From positions 102,001-166,000 of the forward strand of contig CAJNDS010002675.1 of assembly GCA_905221605.1 (NCBI GenBank): DNA of 64,000 nt, read 5' to 3'. Under the pieces are notes generated by a model. It did no database searches. It was not told the origin of the DNA and was given only the letters and a program-made list of their open reading frames with translations. How positions within the stretch are numbered: position 1 is the stretch's first letter; each line of letters starts with the position of its first letter. The stretch is from Symbiodinium natans. Its lineage: Eukaryota > Sar > Dinophyceae > Suessiales > Symbiodiniaceae. A program made the translations under genes and the position numbers. Positions 54,005 through 64,000 of this stretch are shown here, piece by piece.

Positions 54005-57000
54005 GTGCACCCCTGGCTCGTTCTGAGAGGGCCGTTAAGGGTTCATTATACTCTTTCTAACCTTCTCCGTGACAGCATATTTTTCTCATACCCATGGTTT
54101 CTCGGCAGGCCCTTGGGGTATGTTATGTTTCCTTCTAGGGTTTCAGAGGATCATAAAATGGGGCCCCTCCCACAAGAAGCGCTTGCCCAAGCACTGCAAG
54201 ACCTGCTAAGCCTCGTGCTTGATCTCAGACCTTATAGTGGTCCTTAGTGGGAATTGCGGAGTTTTGTTCCATATAATCCCTCAAAGGGTTATAGCGGGAC
54301 ATATTACAGCACCATCTGAGCCCTTACAGGGTCATGGAGGGGGAGATAAAGTACCTCATTCCCAAACTCCCCTTTCTCCGTCTGTTGAGTGGCAGGTGTG
54401 TCACGGCTTGGCCATTGAAACCCCTGCTTCCGGGGACGAAGCAGAGGACCGAAGTTTTTTTTTACATGTGTCGGTTCTGGGTTGAGGGTGGGTTCAGGGT
54501 TTAGGAAGGATGTGCAACTTCCTATTTGTGAGGGGAGGGGCGGTATCGTGACGGTTGTTCGTGATTGGCTTTGTGGCTTCAGGGCGGGTGGTGTTGCATG
54601 GCCCAATGAGCTGAGATTGGAGTTGGCGAAGGCGCTTTCGCCGAGACCCTGGACATACCCTGGGGTGCCTCAGTCCCTGCTCTTTTGTGCCACCCGGGGT
54701 TTTAGTACACTTCCTCACCCATCCTTCAACTCTCAGTACACTTAGATACTTCCATTTCTTGGCAACGAGCTCGTGTTGCGCCTGTGCCACTCTCGGCAGG
54801 CCGATGACTGCTGACTTTCAAGCTCCGAAGACGAGTGATTTAAAGCTCACGGCTTCCACTTCGGAGATTCTTCGGGTTTTAGGGTTTAGGGTTTAGGGTT
54901 TAGGGTTTAGGGAAACCCTCATATCTTCAACCAGGGAGCACAACAGCTGCGCACTCCCACCCTCAATGCTAGACCCTAAAGCGCCAGATTCCGATGGGAT
55001 GCTGGACGAAACCTGGAAGGAACCGCAAGCTTTCACTTGGTGGTGCTGCCTCAGCGTCTTGACCCCCCAATTACAAGGAATGCTTGTCGGATGAAGACAT
55101 TCAGACGAAAGAGCGACCCACACGATGTCGGGCCATGATTTGAAGGAAGAGCGACGGAGGTGAGAAATTTATACTGGCACTTGATCGAAAGCCCACCGGT
55201 AAAGGGGACCCTAAGCCCACCCCTACGCCCACCCTCAGAAACCTCGATTTTTCGCAGAAGCTCCCCGAGTTGTGGAAACCCTGAAAGCAGCCTCGGGTTG
55301 GGGCAGAAACTGCCCCCCCCGGAGAATCGGAGCAAGGAATCGTCGCCAGAATGGAGCTCCGCACACACCGGGGGTACTCTGAATCTTCTGGTTTAAGGAG
55401 TTTAGGGTTTGGGGTTTAGGATTTAGGGCGTAAATGCTTGCAGAGGGCAGAGGGTGCCGCACGCAGGTTTTTTTGAAGAGGCAGGGATTTTCTGCACCGG
55501 ACTCATCGAGATTCTGCGCCCCATCTCCTATGTCAATGACATGTGGGTTAGGTGCTCTTGTGCTGCTCTACTTTGGCGACGATAGAGTTACGCCACTCCA
55601 CACATACAAAATGTTTTGACGGTGGATGGGACAGAATGAAATAGACTCGCCCCAGGTGGGTGTTCCTGTTAGGTGTAGTTTCTCGTGCCAGGAATTCTAC
55701 TGGGAACCGAATTGGGAACTTCATTCCCCTTCCTCAAGAACCAGTAAGTTACAACTCCGCTGAGGAGGGTTTTTGGGTAGAGTAGAGAGTGTGTCTCGTG
55801 GGCACGTGGGGGAGACTGTAAAGGTCAAGCAGTCGGTACTTAAATGCTTGGAGGTTCATGGTACTTATAATTGTACTTATAACCCACTTATCAGCCCCTT
55901 AAGTGCCCTAATATAGTTATAAGTACAGTCAAGAGTACAGTAAAAATTGGTTCATAAGTACCATGAACCTCCAAGTACCTTGTCCCCAAACCCCGCAAGC
56001 CAACACACCGTAAACCCCAACCTTCACCAATAATCCGGCAATTTCCGCCAAGCCGATCGCTGTCCCCATCCATCAGTAGACGAGGGTGATCGGCGCCAAG
56101 TGTGGGTAGAGGACCGCATGTCGTGAAGCCTTGCCGGGGGGGGGGGGGGGGGGTGGGCGGGCGTTGAACTCCGGAACGCGTCCTTGACTTCCCGAAACTT
56201 GGGGATTGAAGGGTTCGAAGGGTTTGAGGGGTTTGAGGGTACGAGTGTCTGGCCCTCCCCCCGCATGCTTGCCGGCAACGGTTCCCGCACCATGTTCCTC
56301 GCGCAGCTTGACAGTGGAGGGTAGGCCGAGGCCGGCTTAGAACCCGCTGGGTATCGCACACTGGCAGGCACTGCCCTCGTGCTCACTTGCATCTTCCAGT
56401 TGCATCCAAGTGTTGTGACTCACTTGGTTGGAATTCGCCTGCCCTGCTCTTGAAGAGGAGTAGGAGGGACAGCCTTTACAGCATGGGGGGGGGTACACCG
56501 TCCATCACTCACACATAGTCAGCCTTAGAAGCTCTTCCATCATATCTGGGGGGGGGGACGGATTGAAGAGAGAGACGAAGTGTCAGCTTAGGCCGGGAGC
56601 CCGAAACGCGGCCTATACAGTCGAAAGCAGCTCCTGAGCTGCCCCCCGGGCCTGCGAGAGAGCTTGGGAACCCATTCCTGGCCGCGGCCGTTTTGGGGGG
56701 CACAGAGAGGTAGTCCTGGAAACATCTTTGGTGAACCCTACAATTGTGATGTTCATGCTTTCTTCCGGTATCCAAAATGCAGCTAGTAGGGCCTACAACC
56801 CCCTATGTGATTTGTTCACCTTAGGGACTTTTTGGGAGTCTGATTGTGGTGGTTCCGGGTGAGAGCCCTAATTCAGCCCTCAGCGGCAACCCACAAAAGC
56901 ACCCACCAAAAGCCTCGGCCAGCGTTTGGAAGCGTCTTAGAGGCGTGATCCCCCCAAGGCGCAAGATTTCAAGCGCCCGATCTCCTCGCGGGCCCCTGAA

Positions 57001-57375
57001 GCGCGAGACAAGCGGCTCCCAAAACAGGTGGACCTCTTAACCCTCAAATCCCTAAATCTTGTGATTCTAAACCTTTAACCTTAAGGCCCCAAACCCCTAA
57101 ACCCCTCAATCCCTCAATCTCTGAAACAAGGAAGGCCCCTAATCCAGAGCTACTTGGGCGTGGAAGCCAGCGCGTCTTCGGAAACTTTGTGACCTGGGAC
57201 CTCGGCACGCGAAGCTACTCGCTTGGCTCCGGCTCTAGGGTAGACAAGTGGTTTCTGGAAAGGTTTCGGGTTTACTGTAAGTTCTAGGTTTTTGGTCTTG
57301 GAAATTTGTGGTTGCGGGGTTTCGAGGCTGCCCCAGACCCCCGAAGGCTCGAAAGTGCTGCCGAAGAAGCTGTGA
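54005..57375 (+). other. Exon-like pieces and repeats downstream of the PX-RING gene
   Basis: A well-bounded candidate exon lies at 55481-55546 (AG|G acceptor, GTTAGG donor, 22 codons: AGIFCTGLIEILRPISYV). Others are about 56960-57027 (APEARDKRLPKQ, before GTGGAC) and about 57165-57235 (VFGNFVTWDLGTRSYSLGS). A TTTAGGG patch is at 54885-54913. Homopolymer G runs lie near 53812 (just upstream) and 56137. No family is recognised. Confidence 0.35.
55847..55975 (+). mobile_element. MITE-like element, copy 2, with perfect 22-bp inverted ends
   Basis: 129 bp. The left end begins CTTGGAGGTTCATGG and the right end is its exact reverse complement (CCATGAACCTCCAAG) over 22 bases. The interior is AT-rich with CCCACTTA and AGTGCCCTAATAT shared with 19588-19697. 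No coding capacity, so mobilisation would need an enzyme encoded elsewhere. A loose right-end match also occurs at 61674-61686. Confidence 0.75.
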
Positions 57376-57637
57376 ACCCCTAAACCCTAAACCCTAAACC
57401 CTAAACCCTAAACCGTAAACCCTAAACCCTAAACCCTAAACCCTAAACCCTAAACCTCTGCGCGCGCGCGGGGGGTCTCAGGGAAGCCGCGCAAGCCCGA
57501 GCTCAGCGCTTTCCCACCCGAAGACGCAGAAGCCAGAAACAGTGGACCAAGGCGACGCCCCCCGGGTTTAGGGTTTAGGGTTTAGGGGTTTAGGGTTTAG
57601 GGTTTAGGGTTTAGGGTTTAGGGTTTAGGGTTTAGGA
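57376..57637. repeat. Opposed CCCTAAA and TTTAGGG arrays
   Basis: CCCTAAA units at 57376-57457, then about 100 bases with a CGCGCGCG run, then TTTAGGG units at 57565-57637. Confidence 0.9.
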
Positions 57638-58125
57638 CCCCCCATTCAAGGGGCACATGTCCCAAGCATCCAGGTCAACCCTAAACCCGAAAACCCTGAA
57701 CCCTAACCCCTAGATCCCAAACCCGAAGCCCTAAAGCCTGAAGTGTCGACCATCGCATGCGTTCATGCACGCTTCGGCTGTGTCTCTCCTCAGTTGCGAG
57801 AATCAGGAGGCCACGATAGCTACTTCATGCCCACATTGTGGAATTTAATTTACTGTACATCCATATTAGGGGGATTACGATATTCGGGGTACCTTCTTGG
57901 GGTGCCTATTAGAAGGGAATCCTATTGTTTGGGGGTCTTTTTTTGGGGGCCCCCCTTATTTTCGTAAACCCCCGCATACTGTGCAGACTCTTGAAAGCAA
58001 GAGACACTACTATAGATGCCATGGTGTCATCATCGTAAGCTAAGCTCGAAGCCGCAGCTCCCCAAAGCCAGCTTCCCGAAGATACGCAGAGCACCCCAGG
58101 AAGAGAGCCCCAAGACTCCGCATAA

Positions 58126-58229
58126 CCCTAAACCCTAAACCCTAAACCCTAAACCCTAAACCCTAAACCCTAAACCCTAAACCCTAAACCCTAAACCCTA
58201 AACCCCTAAACCCTAAACCCTAAACCCTA
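58126..58229 (-). repeat. CCCTAAA array
   Basis: Fourteen or so units ending four bases before an exon-like piece at 58234. Confidence 0.9.
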
Positions 58230-58233
58230 AAAA

Positions 58234-58286
58234 GCAGCAGCAGAAGCAGAGGTGCCGAAGAAGAAGGGGGTCTCAGTACTGGAGAT
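58234..58286 (+). CDS. Candidate exon of an unrecognised gene
   Basis: Behind an AG acceptor, reads AAAEAEVPKKKGVSVLEM and ends at a GTAAGG donor. Ala/Glu/Lys-rich. No family assignment. Confidence 0.4.
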
Positions 58287-58395
58287 GTAAGGGAATGCCA
58301 TGGACCAGGAGGCCTCCAGCAGGCGCTGGGAATACGGAGCAAACACCACAAACCCCCACAAGCCCTAAACCCAAAACCCCCCTTCAGAACCCCCC

Positions 58396-58717
58396 TAAGA
58401 CCCTAAAACCCTAAAACCCTAAAACCCTAAAACCCTAAAACCCTAAAACCCTAAAACCCTAAAACCCTAAGACCCTAAAACCCTAAAACCCTAAAACCCT
58501 AAAACCCTAAAACCCTCAAACCCTCAAACCCTAAAACCCTAAAACCCTAAAACCCTAAAACCCTAAAACCCTAAGACCCTAAAACCCTAAAACCCTAAAA
58601 CCCTCAAACCCTCAAACCCTAAAACCCTAAATCCCTAAAACCCTAAAACCCTAAAACCCTCAAACCCTAAAACCCTCAAACCCTCAAACCCTAAAACCCT
58701 AAAACCCTAAAACCCTC
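58396..58717 (-). repeat. CCCTAAAA eight-base array, 322 bp
   Basis: About forty units of CCCTAAAA, an 8-mer rather than the usual 7-mer. CCCTCAAA and CCCTAAGA variants recur in blocks, showing duplication of multi-unit segments. Confidence 0.95.
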
Positions 58718-58844
58718 CTCAGAACCCCGCCCAACAGGGGCCAAGTCGCCTCGCGCACGCCGCGGGGGCGTGGCCAGCCGCGCTTGGGTTGGGACCCCAA
58801 GGTGTCAAGTCGGGAGTTTCACTGGCTACTTATCAGCCACGGTT

Positions 58845-59275
58845 TGGGGTTCAGGGTTTAGGGTTTAGGGTTTAGGGTTTAGGGTTTAGGGTTTAGGGTT
58901 TAGGGTAAACAGGTAAAGAGGGTTAAATGTCGGGTTATAAGTAGGGTATCTGTGGTTGCCTCTTTGTTTTTTAGGGGGGTACTTGTAAATCGGGCTCCAA
59001 GTCGGCAATCTCTGGTTACAGCCATTTTGGGGGGGGGTACCCCCATGAGCCTTCCAAGAATCACCAGGGGAGCCTGAGGCGCCTACGGTGCCCCCAATGC
59101 CGATGCTTCTCGAAACCCTGAGCCCGCTTAAGGTGATCCCCCAAAATCCGTCAGCCCGAAGCGCAGAGCCCCAACAGCCCGAAACAGCCCGAACCAGCCC
59201 CAAACAGCCCCAAACAGCCATAAACCCGAAACCCTAAACCCTAAACCTTAAACCCTAAACCCTAAACCCTAAACC
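58845..59275. repeat. TTTAGGG and CCCTAAA arrays flanking a short unique piece
   Basis: TTTAGGG at 58855-58905 and CCCTAAA with CAGCCC(G/C)AAA repeats at 59160-59275. No exon was identified between them. Confidence 0.8.
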
Positions 59276-59350
59276 CGTAATCCCTAAAACAGCCCTAAAA
59301 CCCCTAAGCCCTGATCCCAAAAAACCCCCCTTGTGTCCGAGTTCTCTGAG

Positions 59351-59409
59351 GTGACTGGCCCGGGGTGCACGTGGCCCACGGCGACGAGCAGTGGACGCTT
59401 GGCCTCCAG
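59351..59409 (+). CDS. Candidate exon of an unrecognised gene
   Basis: AG|G acceptor and GC donor bound 59 nt reading DWPGVHVAHGDEQWTLGLQ. A poly-T and TTTAGGG-like stretch follows at 59417-59560. No family assignment. Confidence 0.4.
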
Positions 59410-59560
59410 GCACCCCCCCTTTTTTTTTTTTGTTTTTATTTTTTTGTGGTTTTTGTGGTTTTTAGGGTTTTTAGGGTTTTTAGGGGTTTTAGGGTTTTTA
59501 GGGGGGTTTAGGGTTTGAGCGGTTTCGGGGTTTAGGGTTTGAGGCTTAGGGTTAGGGTCA

Positions 59561-60920
59561 TGGGTTCGTGCTTGGGGCTACCGGGGTTAAGATTGGGTGC
59601 CCTGTTGCGGGGACAGGTAAGATCCAAACATATTCCCCACAACCCACTCTTTTTTGCCCCTATTCTTGCCATTGCTTTTGCCCCTTATGAAGGGCTCTAA
59701 CAAGTGAGTCTGCATCAAGAGCTGTGACCCAAGTGACACCGTGGTGGCTCGGCACAAAGCATGCAAGCGCTAGCACGGCGCGTACGAAGATGTCCCAAGA
59801 TCACGGGTGCTTCGGAGATTTACCGCAGGGCAAACATCGTGTTCCATAGACCAACCTCCTTCCAGCCTCCTTCCCCCCCCCTCATGAGCTGTACGCATGA
59901 TTATGGAAGCCCCACCCAGAGCTGGTAAGCCACAAGCTCCCAAAGAACAGCTCCTTTGACACCTCTTCCGGTCTGAAACCACAAGCCCTTTTCGACCCAC
60001 AGGGCATACGCCCTAAAGCCCTCCTACACCCATAGTCCCGAAGCCCTCCCACCTTAGCCAACAACTTGAGGAGTTCCGAAAACAGGGCTGCCCCCAAAAC
60101 ATACCCCCAAAGTACTAGAATCCTTCAAAAGGTGCCCCAAAAAGGGAAACCCCCCTATTTTCGGAAACCCCCACTTGAGTTGCTTCTTGCGCTCCGAAAA
60201 ATTTTCCCTCCCTCGTCGTGCATGGCCATGGGGCGGTCGTACTTTGAGAGCGCCGAGGCAGGCAACAGTCGTGTGGGCTGAGGGCTTGGGAGGTTTACTT
60301 GTGTAAGCGGTGTACTTCGAGATCTCACCGGGGTTTCGAGTCTTTTTGGGTCTTGTGATGTGGTGGCAGAGACCTGAGGCGTTCCTGGCTGTACCGGGCC
60401 CTCGAACAACCTGAGCGGGGGCGGATGGAGTGAGCTGTGGAGACCTGGCAGGATTATGCGGCCTGGATGCGGAACCCTAGCAGAGTCGTGCACGTCGAGT
60501 GGCGCAAGGCCGGTGCTTGTTTTGTGGATTCGGGTTTGGGGTTTGGGGGAGCACGGGCGCTCAGAGTGGGATTAGGATAAACCCTAACATAGCAGAGTTT
60601 AGGGTCGAGGGCTTGGAGGCTTTGTCAGGCTTAGGACTGTTTGAAAGCTTGCGGGATGACTTTTGAGATTTTTAAGGTCTCGGGTTGAGATGGGGTTGTG
60701 AGGGCTTATGGATTGACAGGCTGTAAGGTTTAGGAGTTCAGTGTCTTCAAAGGGGCTCGGGACGCTTCGAGATCTGTGCTTAGGTTGTTGCCTCCTGGGG
60801 GTATGGTCGAGGGGCTCGGGAATACTTCGGTCGAAAGTTCTGAACTCTGACTACAATTGGGATTATCGTACCTCCCATTATAAAAAACCTACCAAGGACT
60901 GTTAGTATAAAGGGGGAACT
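59561..60920. other. No gene recognised
   Basis: Mixed sequence. A G/C-run piece near 60090-60180 (GGGAAACCCCC, GGAAACCCCCAC) resembles pieces near 46560, 57900 and 29860. No convincing exon on either strand. Confidence 0.4.
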
Positions 60921-61021
60921 AAACCCTAAACCCCTAACCCCTAAACCCTAAACCCTAAACCCCTAACCCCTAAACCCTAAACCCTAAACCCTAAACCCTA
61001 AACCCTAAACCCTAAACCCTC
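60921..61021 (-). repeat. CCCTAAA / CCCCTAA array
   Basis: About thirteen units, some with an extra C. Confidence 0.9.
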
Positions 61022-61117
61022 AAAACCTGTCTTCGAAGGTGCGCCATGAGAAAAGCCGAGGCTTGACGTCGCACTCGTGGCTCGAGGCCAGGGAAACTCC
61101 CACCTCAGCTCCCCTCG

Positions 61118-61163
61118 GGCTTGGAGGGGGGGGGGGGGGGGGGGGGAATTTGTTTTTTTTTTT

Positions 61164-61202
<39 letters not shown>
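61118..61202 (+). repeat. Poly-G / poly-T / poly-G block
   Basis: Long G run, AATTTG, a run of about 22 T, then another long G run, all pure. Likely a polymerase-slippage-prone tract of uncertain true length and a G-quadruplex former. Confidence 0.85.
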
Positions 61203-61204
<2 letters not shown>

Positions 61205-61922
61205 GGCGTTTTGGGGGTTTCGTGGTTTAGGGGGGTTTAGGGGTTAGGGACCCTAAGCCCTTGTCATTTTCGTGTTTTTTTTTTTGGAAGGGGGGCGGGG
61301 GGGGGGTTTTGGGCTGTCTTTTTGGAAGGGTTTAGGGCGTTCAGGGCTGTTCAGGGGCTTGGGAAAATCGCAGCTGCGAAGCCATTGCCAGGATCCTAGC
61401 GGCGCAAGGGTTTAGGTTGTTTTAGGGTTTGTAGGATTTTGATATGGGCTTTTAAAGGGTGTTTGTAGGGTTCATAGGGTTTCTTATTTTCGTATAGGTT
61501 TGTTTAGGGGGTCATTATACTTTGGGGTTTATAGGTTGTTTATAGGTTTGGGTTTCTTATCTTTTTGTTGGATGTTTCTGGGTTCGTAATTAAGGCTTTA
61601 TGGGTTTGTATGGGGTGTTTAGGTTTCTTACAGGTTTGTCTAGGGTTTATCGGGTTTGTAGGGTTTACCCAAATGAACCTCCAAGGAATTCAGGCTTGGG
61701 GTTGGTGGATGTCCTGAGGGGCAGAAGCTTCTCTCAATCGCCCAGAGCGGTCATATGGTAGATGGTCGTACATTGTGTCTGGTATGTATGTATATATGTA
61801 AGCATAAGAATGCACATGTAGTATAGCAGTATATGCAAACACACACATATGCATGTAGATGTATATTTTTTCATGAGAGAATTGGAGTGTTGCTTGTTAT
61901 GGGAGCTTCCTTGAGTTGCCAG
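61203..61922 (+). other. Telomere-like G-rich sequence and a short candidate exon
   Basis: Loose TTTAGGG/TTTATAGGG sequence at 61203-61670, with a possible exon at about 61373-61408 (CEAIARILAAQ). A TA/CA microsatellite lies at 61780-61865. Confidence 0.35.
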
Positions 61923-62007
61923 GCCTGCTTGCTGGACGGAAGAAGGCTGCGCCTCGAGATCTACGCCGATCAAGGCGGCAGATGGAGTCAGGGCGTTCCG
62001 GTGCCAG
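61923..62007 (+). CDS. Candidate exon of an unrecognised gene
   Basis: After an AG|G acceptor it reads ACLLDGRRLRLEIYADQGG and then a Trp/Val/Pro-containing end before a GGGATT/GA-type donor. One alternative frame is open but strongly basic. No family assignment. Confidence 0.4.
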
Positions 62008-62055
62008 GGATTTAGGTGTAGGGTTGAGGGTTTAGGGGTTTACGGTTTAGGCTTA

Positions 62056-62158
62056 GGGTTTAGGGTTTAGGGTTTAGGGTTTAGGGTTTAGGGTTTAGGG
62101 TTTAGGGTTTAGGGTTTAGGGTTTAGGGTTTAGGGTTTAGGGTTTAGGGTTTAGGGCT
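62056..62158 (+). repeat. TTTAGGG array
   Basis: Fourteen or so regular units, 50 bases after the candidate exon at 61923-62007. Confidence 0.95.
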
Positions 62159-62344
62159 TAGAGTTGAGGGGTCCGTGAGAGGAGTCTTCTGGATCACCTT
62201 TGACATTGGGCTGTAAGTCCCTTATTTTTTCTCTTCTTTTCCCTCTCCCTCTCTCTCTCTCTCGTGCTCTCTCCCTCTTTTGTATGTTGTTTGTGTGTGT
62301 GTGGGTCTGCTTGCAGCGATCGTCGCGCGGCGGCGTGGGCAGAG

Positions 62345-62500
62345 AATCAGTATAAGTATAAGTAGTATAAGTATAAGTATAAGCATAAGTATAAGTATAA
62401 GCACAAGTATAAGCACAAGTATAAGTATAAGTATAAGTATAAGTATAAGTATAAGTATAAGTATAAGTATAAGTATAAGTATAAGTCTAAGTAGTATAAG
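62345..62500 (+). repeat. AAGTAT hexanucleotide repeat
   Basis: About 25 units of AGTATA with AGCACA variants, preceded by a CT-rich run near 62230-62280. Confidence 0.95.
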
Positions 62501-62623
62501 TGAGCAATGGAACACGTGAGCTTTGCTAGCTATGTTGCACTTATGGGCAGTACATGTGATAAGCTATATGCATTCTGGTGGTCAGGCGTAGGCCTCCAAC
62601 ATTCATGGCTCTTTTGGGCAGTA

Positions 62624-62754
62624 GGGACACGCGAGGCTACACAGAGCTGCACTACGATCCGGCCAACAAGTCCGTTGGAAGCCGTTTCTTCGATCCGCAG
62701 AGTACGCTCTATGACGGACGGGCCGCAGATAGCCAGGACCTGGCCACTCGGCAA
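62624..62754 (+). CDS. Candidate exon of an unrecognised gene (131 nt)
   Basis: Reads DTRGYTELHYDPANKSVGS, then RFFDPQSTLYDGRAADSQD, ending at a GT donor (GTGCTG) at 62755. It is one of the largest exon-like pieces in the right third and has balanced composition. No family assignment. Confidence 0.5.
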
Positions 62755-62868
62755 GTGCTGTGGCAACTTTGGGTGTTGGCGACGTTGCAGCGCCTCATGT
62801 GTAGCAGGATGTTGGGCGGTTTATACCTCTCAACTTCCTGGTTCTTCGTGGGAAACTACGGGGTCTGA

Positions 62869-64000
62869 GGTACCCAATATAAGGCTTCAGGGCTCGGTAA
62901 AGGTGCATCGATAAGAAGCTACCGAGTTCCCGAATTCTGGACTAAGAACGAACCTGAGAGTTCGCCTCCATACAAAAGTTGTATTTTGGGTACTTTGCAC
63001 TACCCTTAAAGCTCTTTCGGGATTATGTCCCTTAAACTCTAAATCCTAAACCCTCAACCCTCAACCCTCAACCCTAGTCGAACTTAGGCTTCTGTATCGC
63101 ACCGCGGACAGTCGAGCCCCTCTCTGCCCTGACCAAACCACAAGCGCCAACCCCAAAAGCCGAGAATACAAACGCCAAAGCCCTGCAAACCCAGCAGCAA
63201 CCCGACAAAAACCCTTCACAATCCCTATGTCAACCCTATAAACCCCATCAACAACCCTATGAAAAAAACACCCAAGAGAACCGATAAACCCTGAGCCCTA
63301 CGAGCTCCCCCCAGTCTCCTTCACGAAGGCGAGGCCCTTGACGGCGGAGACCTTGACTCGCGAGGCAAAAGACCTGGCGAGGACGCCGTACTCCCTCAGC
63401 GCCTTGCATTCACCGGGGGCGGGGGGGGGGGGGTCTATAGGGTTTTGGGGCCTTGGGGTGTTTGGGTGTTGTTTTTTTCTTCTTTTTTGAATCGGGCCTT
63501 AGGGTCAGGGGTTTGGGTTGTCAGGGTCTTTGCGTTAGTCCCCCAAGATTCGGTGCCCTCTTCTTTGGACCAGAACTTAGAGAGAAGCTGCCTGCAGTTC
63601 TGGAGGGCATCAAAGCACATGCGCCATCGATGTTGAGGGGGGAGGGGGGGGGGCTCATACCATATCGGTACGGAACCGAGAAACCGAGAAATTGAGGGGC
63701 TCAGTCTTTGGAAGCCTTCTGGGTCGGATGCTCCGGCAGACCTGAGGGTTCTTGTTGGGGTCATACAGGTAGCCACAAGCTCGCGTGCTTATGTCGGGGG
63801 CGGGAGGAAGGGGGAGGGGGAAGGGGAAGTCTCCCATCCCAGAGCGCTTCGGAGATTCCAAGCCTGTGTTCTCCCGAACAGAAGAAGCCCTCCCTGGATC
63901 TCCCACTTTAAGAAAGGTAGAATCCTGTCCCTTCATTCCTGAGGCGAGTTCAACTGCCACCACTTCGTGCTGGAGCTTTGGTGCCTTTGCTCCAAGCAGG
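62869..64000. other. Mixed sequence with two candidate exons
   Basis: 63548-about 63630 reads FGALFFGPELREKLPAVLEG behind an AG acceptor. 63310-63400 is open and protein-like in a minus-strand frame (ALREYGVLARSFASRVKV) and also in a plus frame (AETLTREAKDLARTPYS), so its strand is undecided. Homopolymer G runs lie near 63418 and 63638. The right edge cuts unknown sequence. Confidence 0.35.

Noticed and set aside
63303-63400. A firm minus-strand exon
   Set aside because: Both strands read as plausible protein here and neither has secure splice sites.
1-64000. Reading the long regular arrays as CRISPR or as a chromosome end
   Set aside because: The repeats are 7-8 bases long without unique spacers, occur in both orientations, and are flanked on both sides by ordinary sequence and exons.

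Overview
The window looks like nuclear DNA of a dinoflagellate (Symbiodiniaceae-like). Four signs point this way. Coding sequence is cut into many very short exons. Introns start with GT, GC or GA and end in AG, usually followed by G. Telomere-type TTTAGGG/CCCTAAA arrays are scattered internally in both orientations. A Ty1/copia element carries a motif matching the end of the dinoflagellate spliced leader. No operon, CRISPR array, rRNA or tRNA was seen. All exon models come from reading the sequence by eye for splice sites, phase and protein-family motifs; none is backed by transcript data.

Layout. 1-4093 (minus strand): a long coding region ending at the window edge in a DNMT3-like cytosine-C5 methyltransferase domain, broken by two frame changes. 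4094-15576: a Ty1/copia retrotransposon with a 5-bp target-site duplication, primer site, gag-protease-integrase ORF, a second ORF nested in another frame, and an RT-RNase H ORF ending in a methyltransferase-like domain. Its LTRs are very unequal (393 bp against 2531 bp). 15577-17264: repeats. 17265-21993 (plus): a complete 15-exon peroxisomal 2,4-dienoyl-CoA reductase-like gene (283 aa, C-terminal AKL) with telomere-like arrays inside its introns. 22376-23320: a small CCCH-like zinc-finger gene. 25362-27900: an intron-poor gene fusing a trimethyllysine-dioxygenase-like protein to a threonine-aldolase-type PLP enzyme, which would be two successive steps of carnitine synthesis in one chain. 28943-about 38485: a secreted PI-PLC X-domain gene with very large repeat-filled introns. 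38.5-47.7 kb: repeats, telomeric arrays and isolated exon-like pieces. 47702-54004: a PX-domain plus RING-H2 gene split into exons of 24-108 nt. 54-64 kb: more telomeric arrays, microsatellites and exon-like pieces of unrecognised genes.

The recognised host genes from 17 kb onward are all on the plus strand, as in dinoflagellate unidirectional gene arrays. Two neighbours serve fatty-acid oxidation: peroxisomal dienoyl-CoA reduction and, by inference, carnitine synthesis. The strongest candidates for something new are the dioxygenase-aldolase fusion, the PX-RING microexon gene, telomere-array introns, and the copia element with a methyltransferase-like tail and nested ORF.
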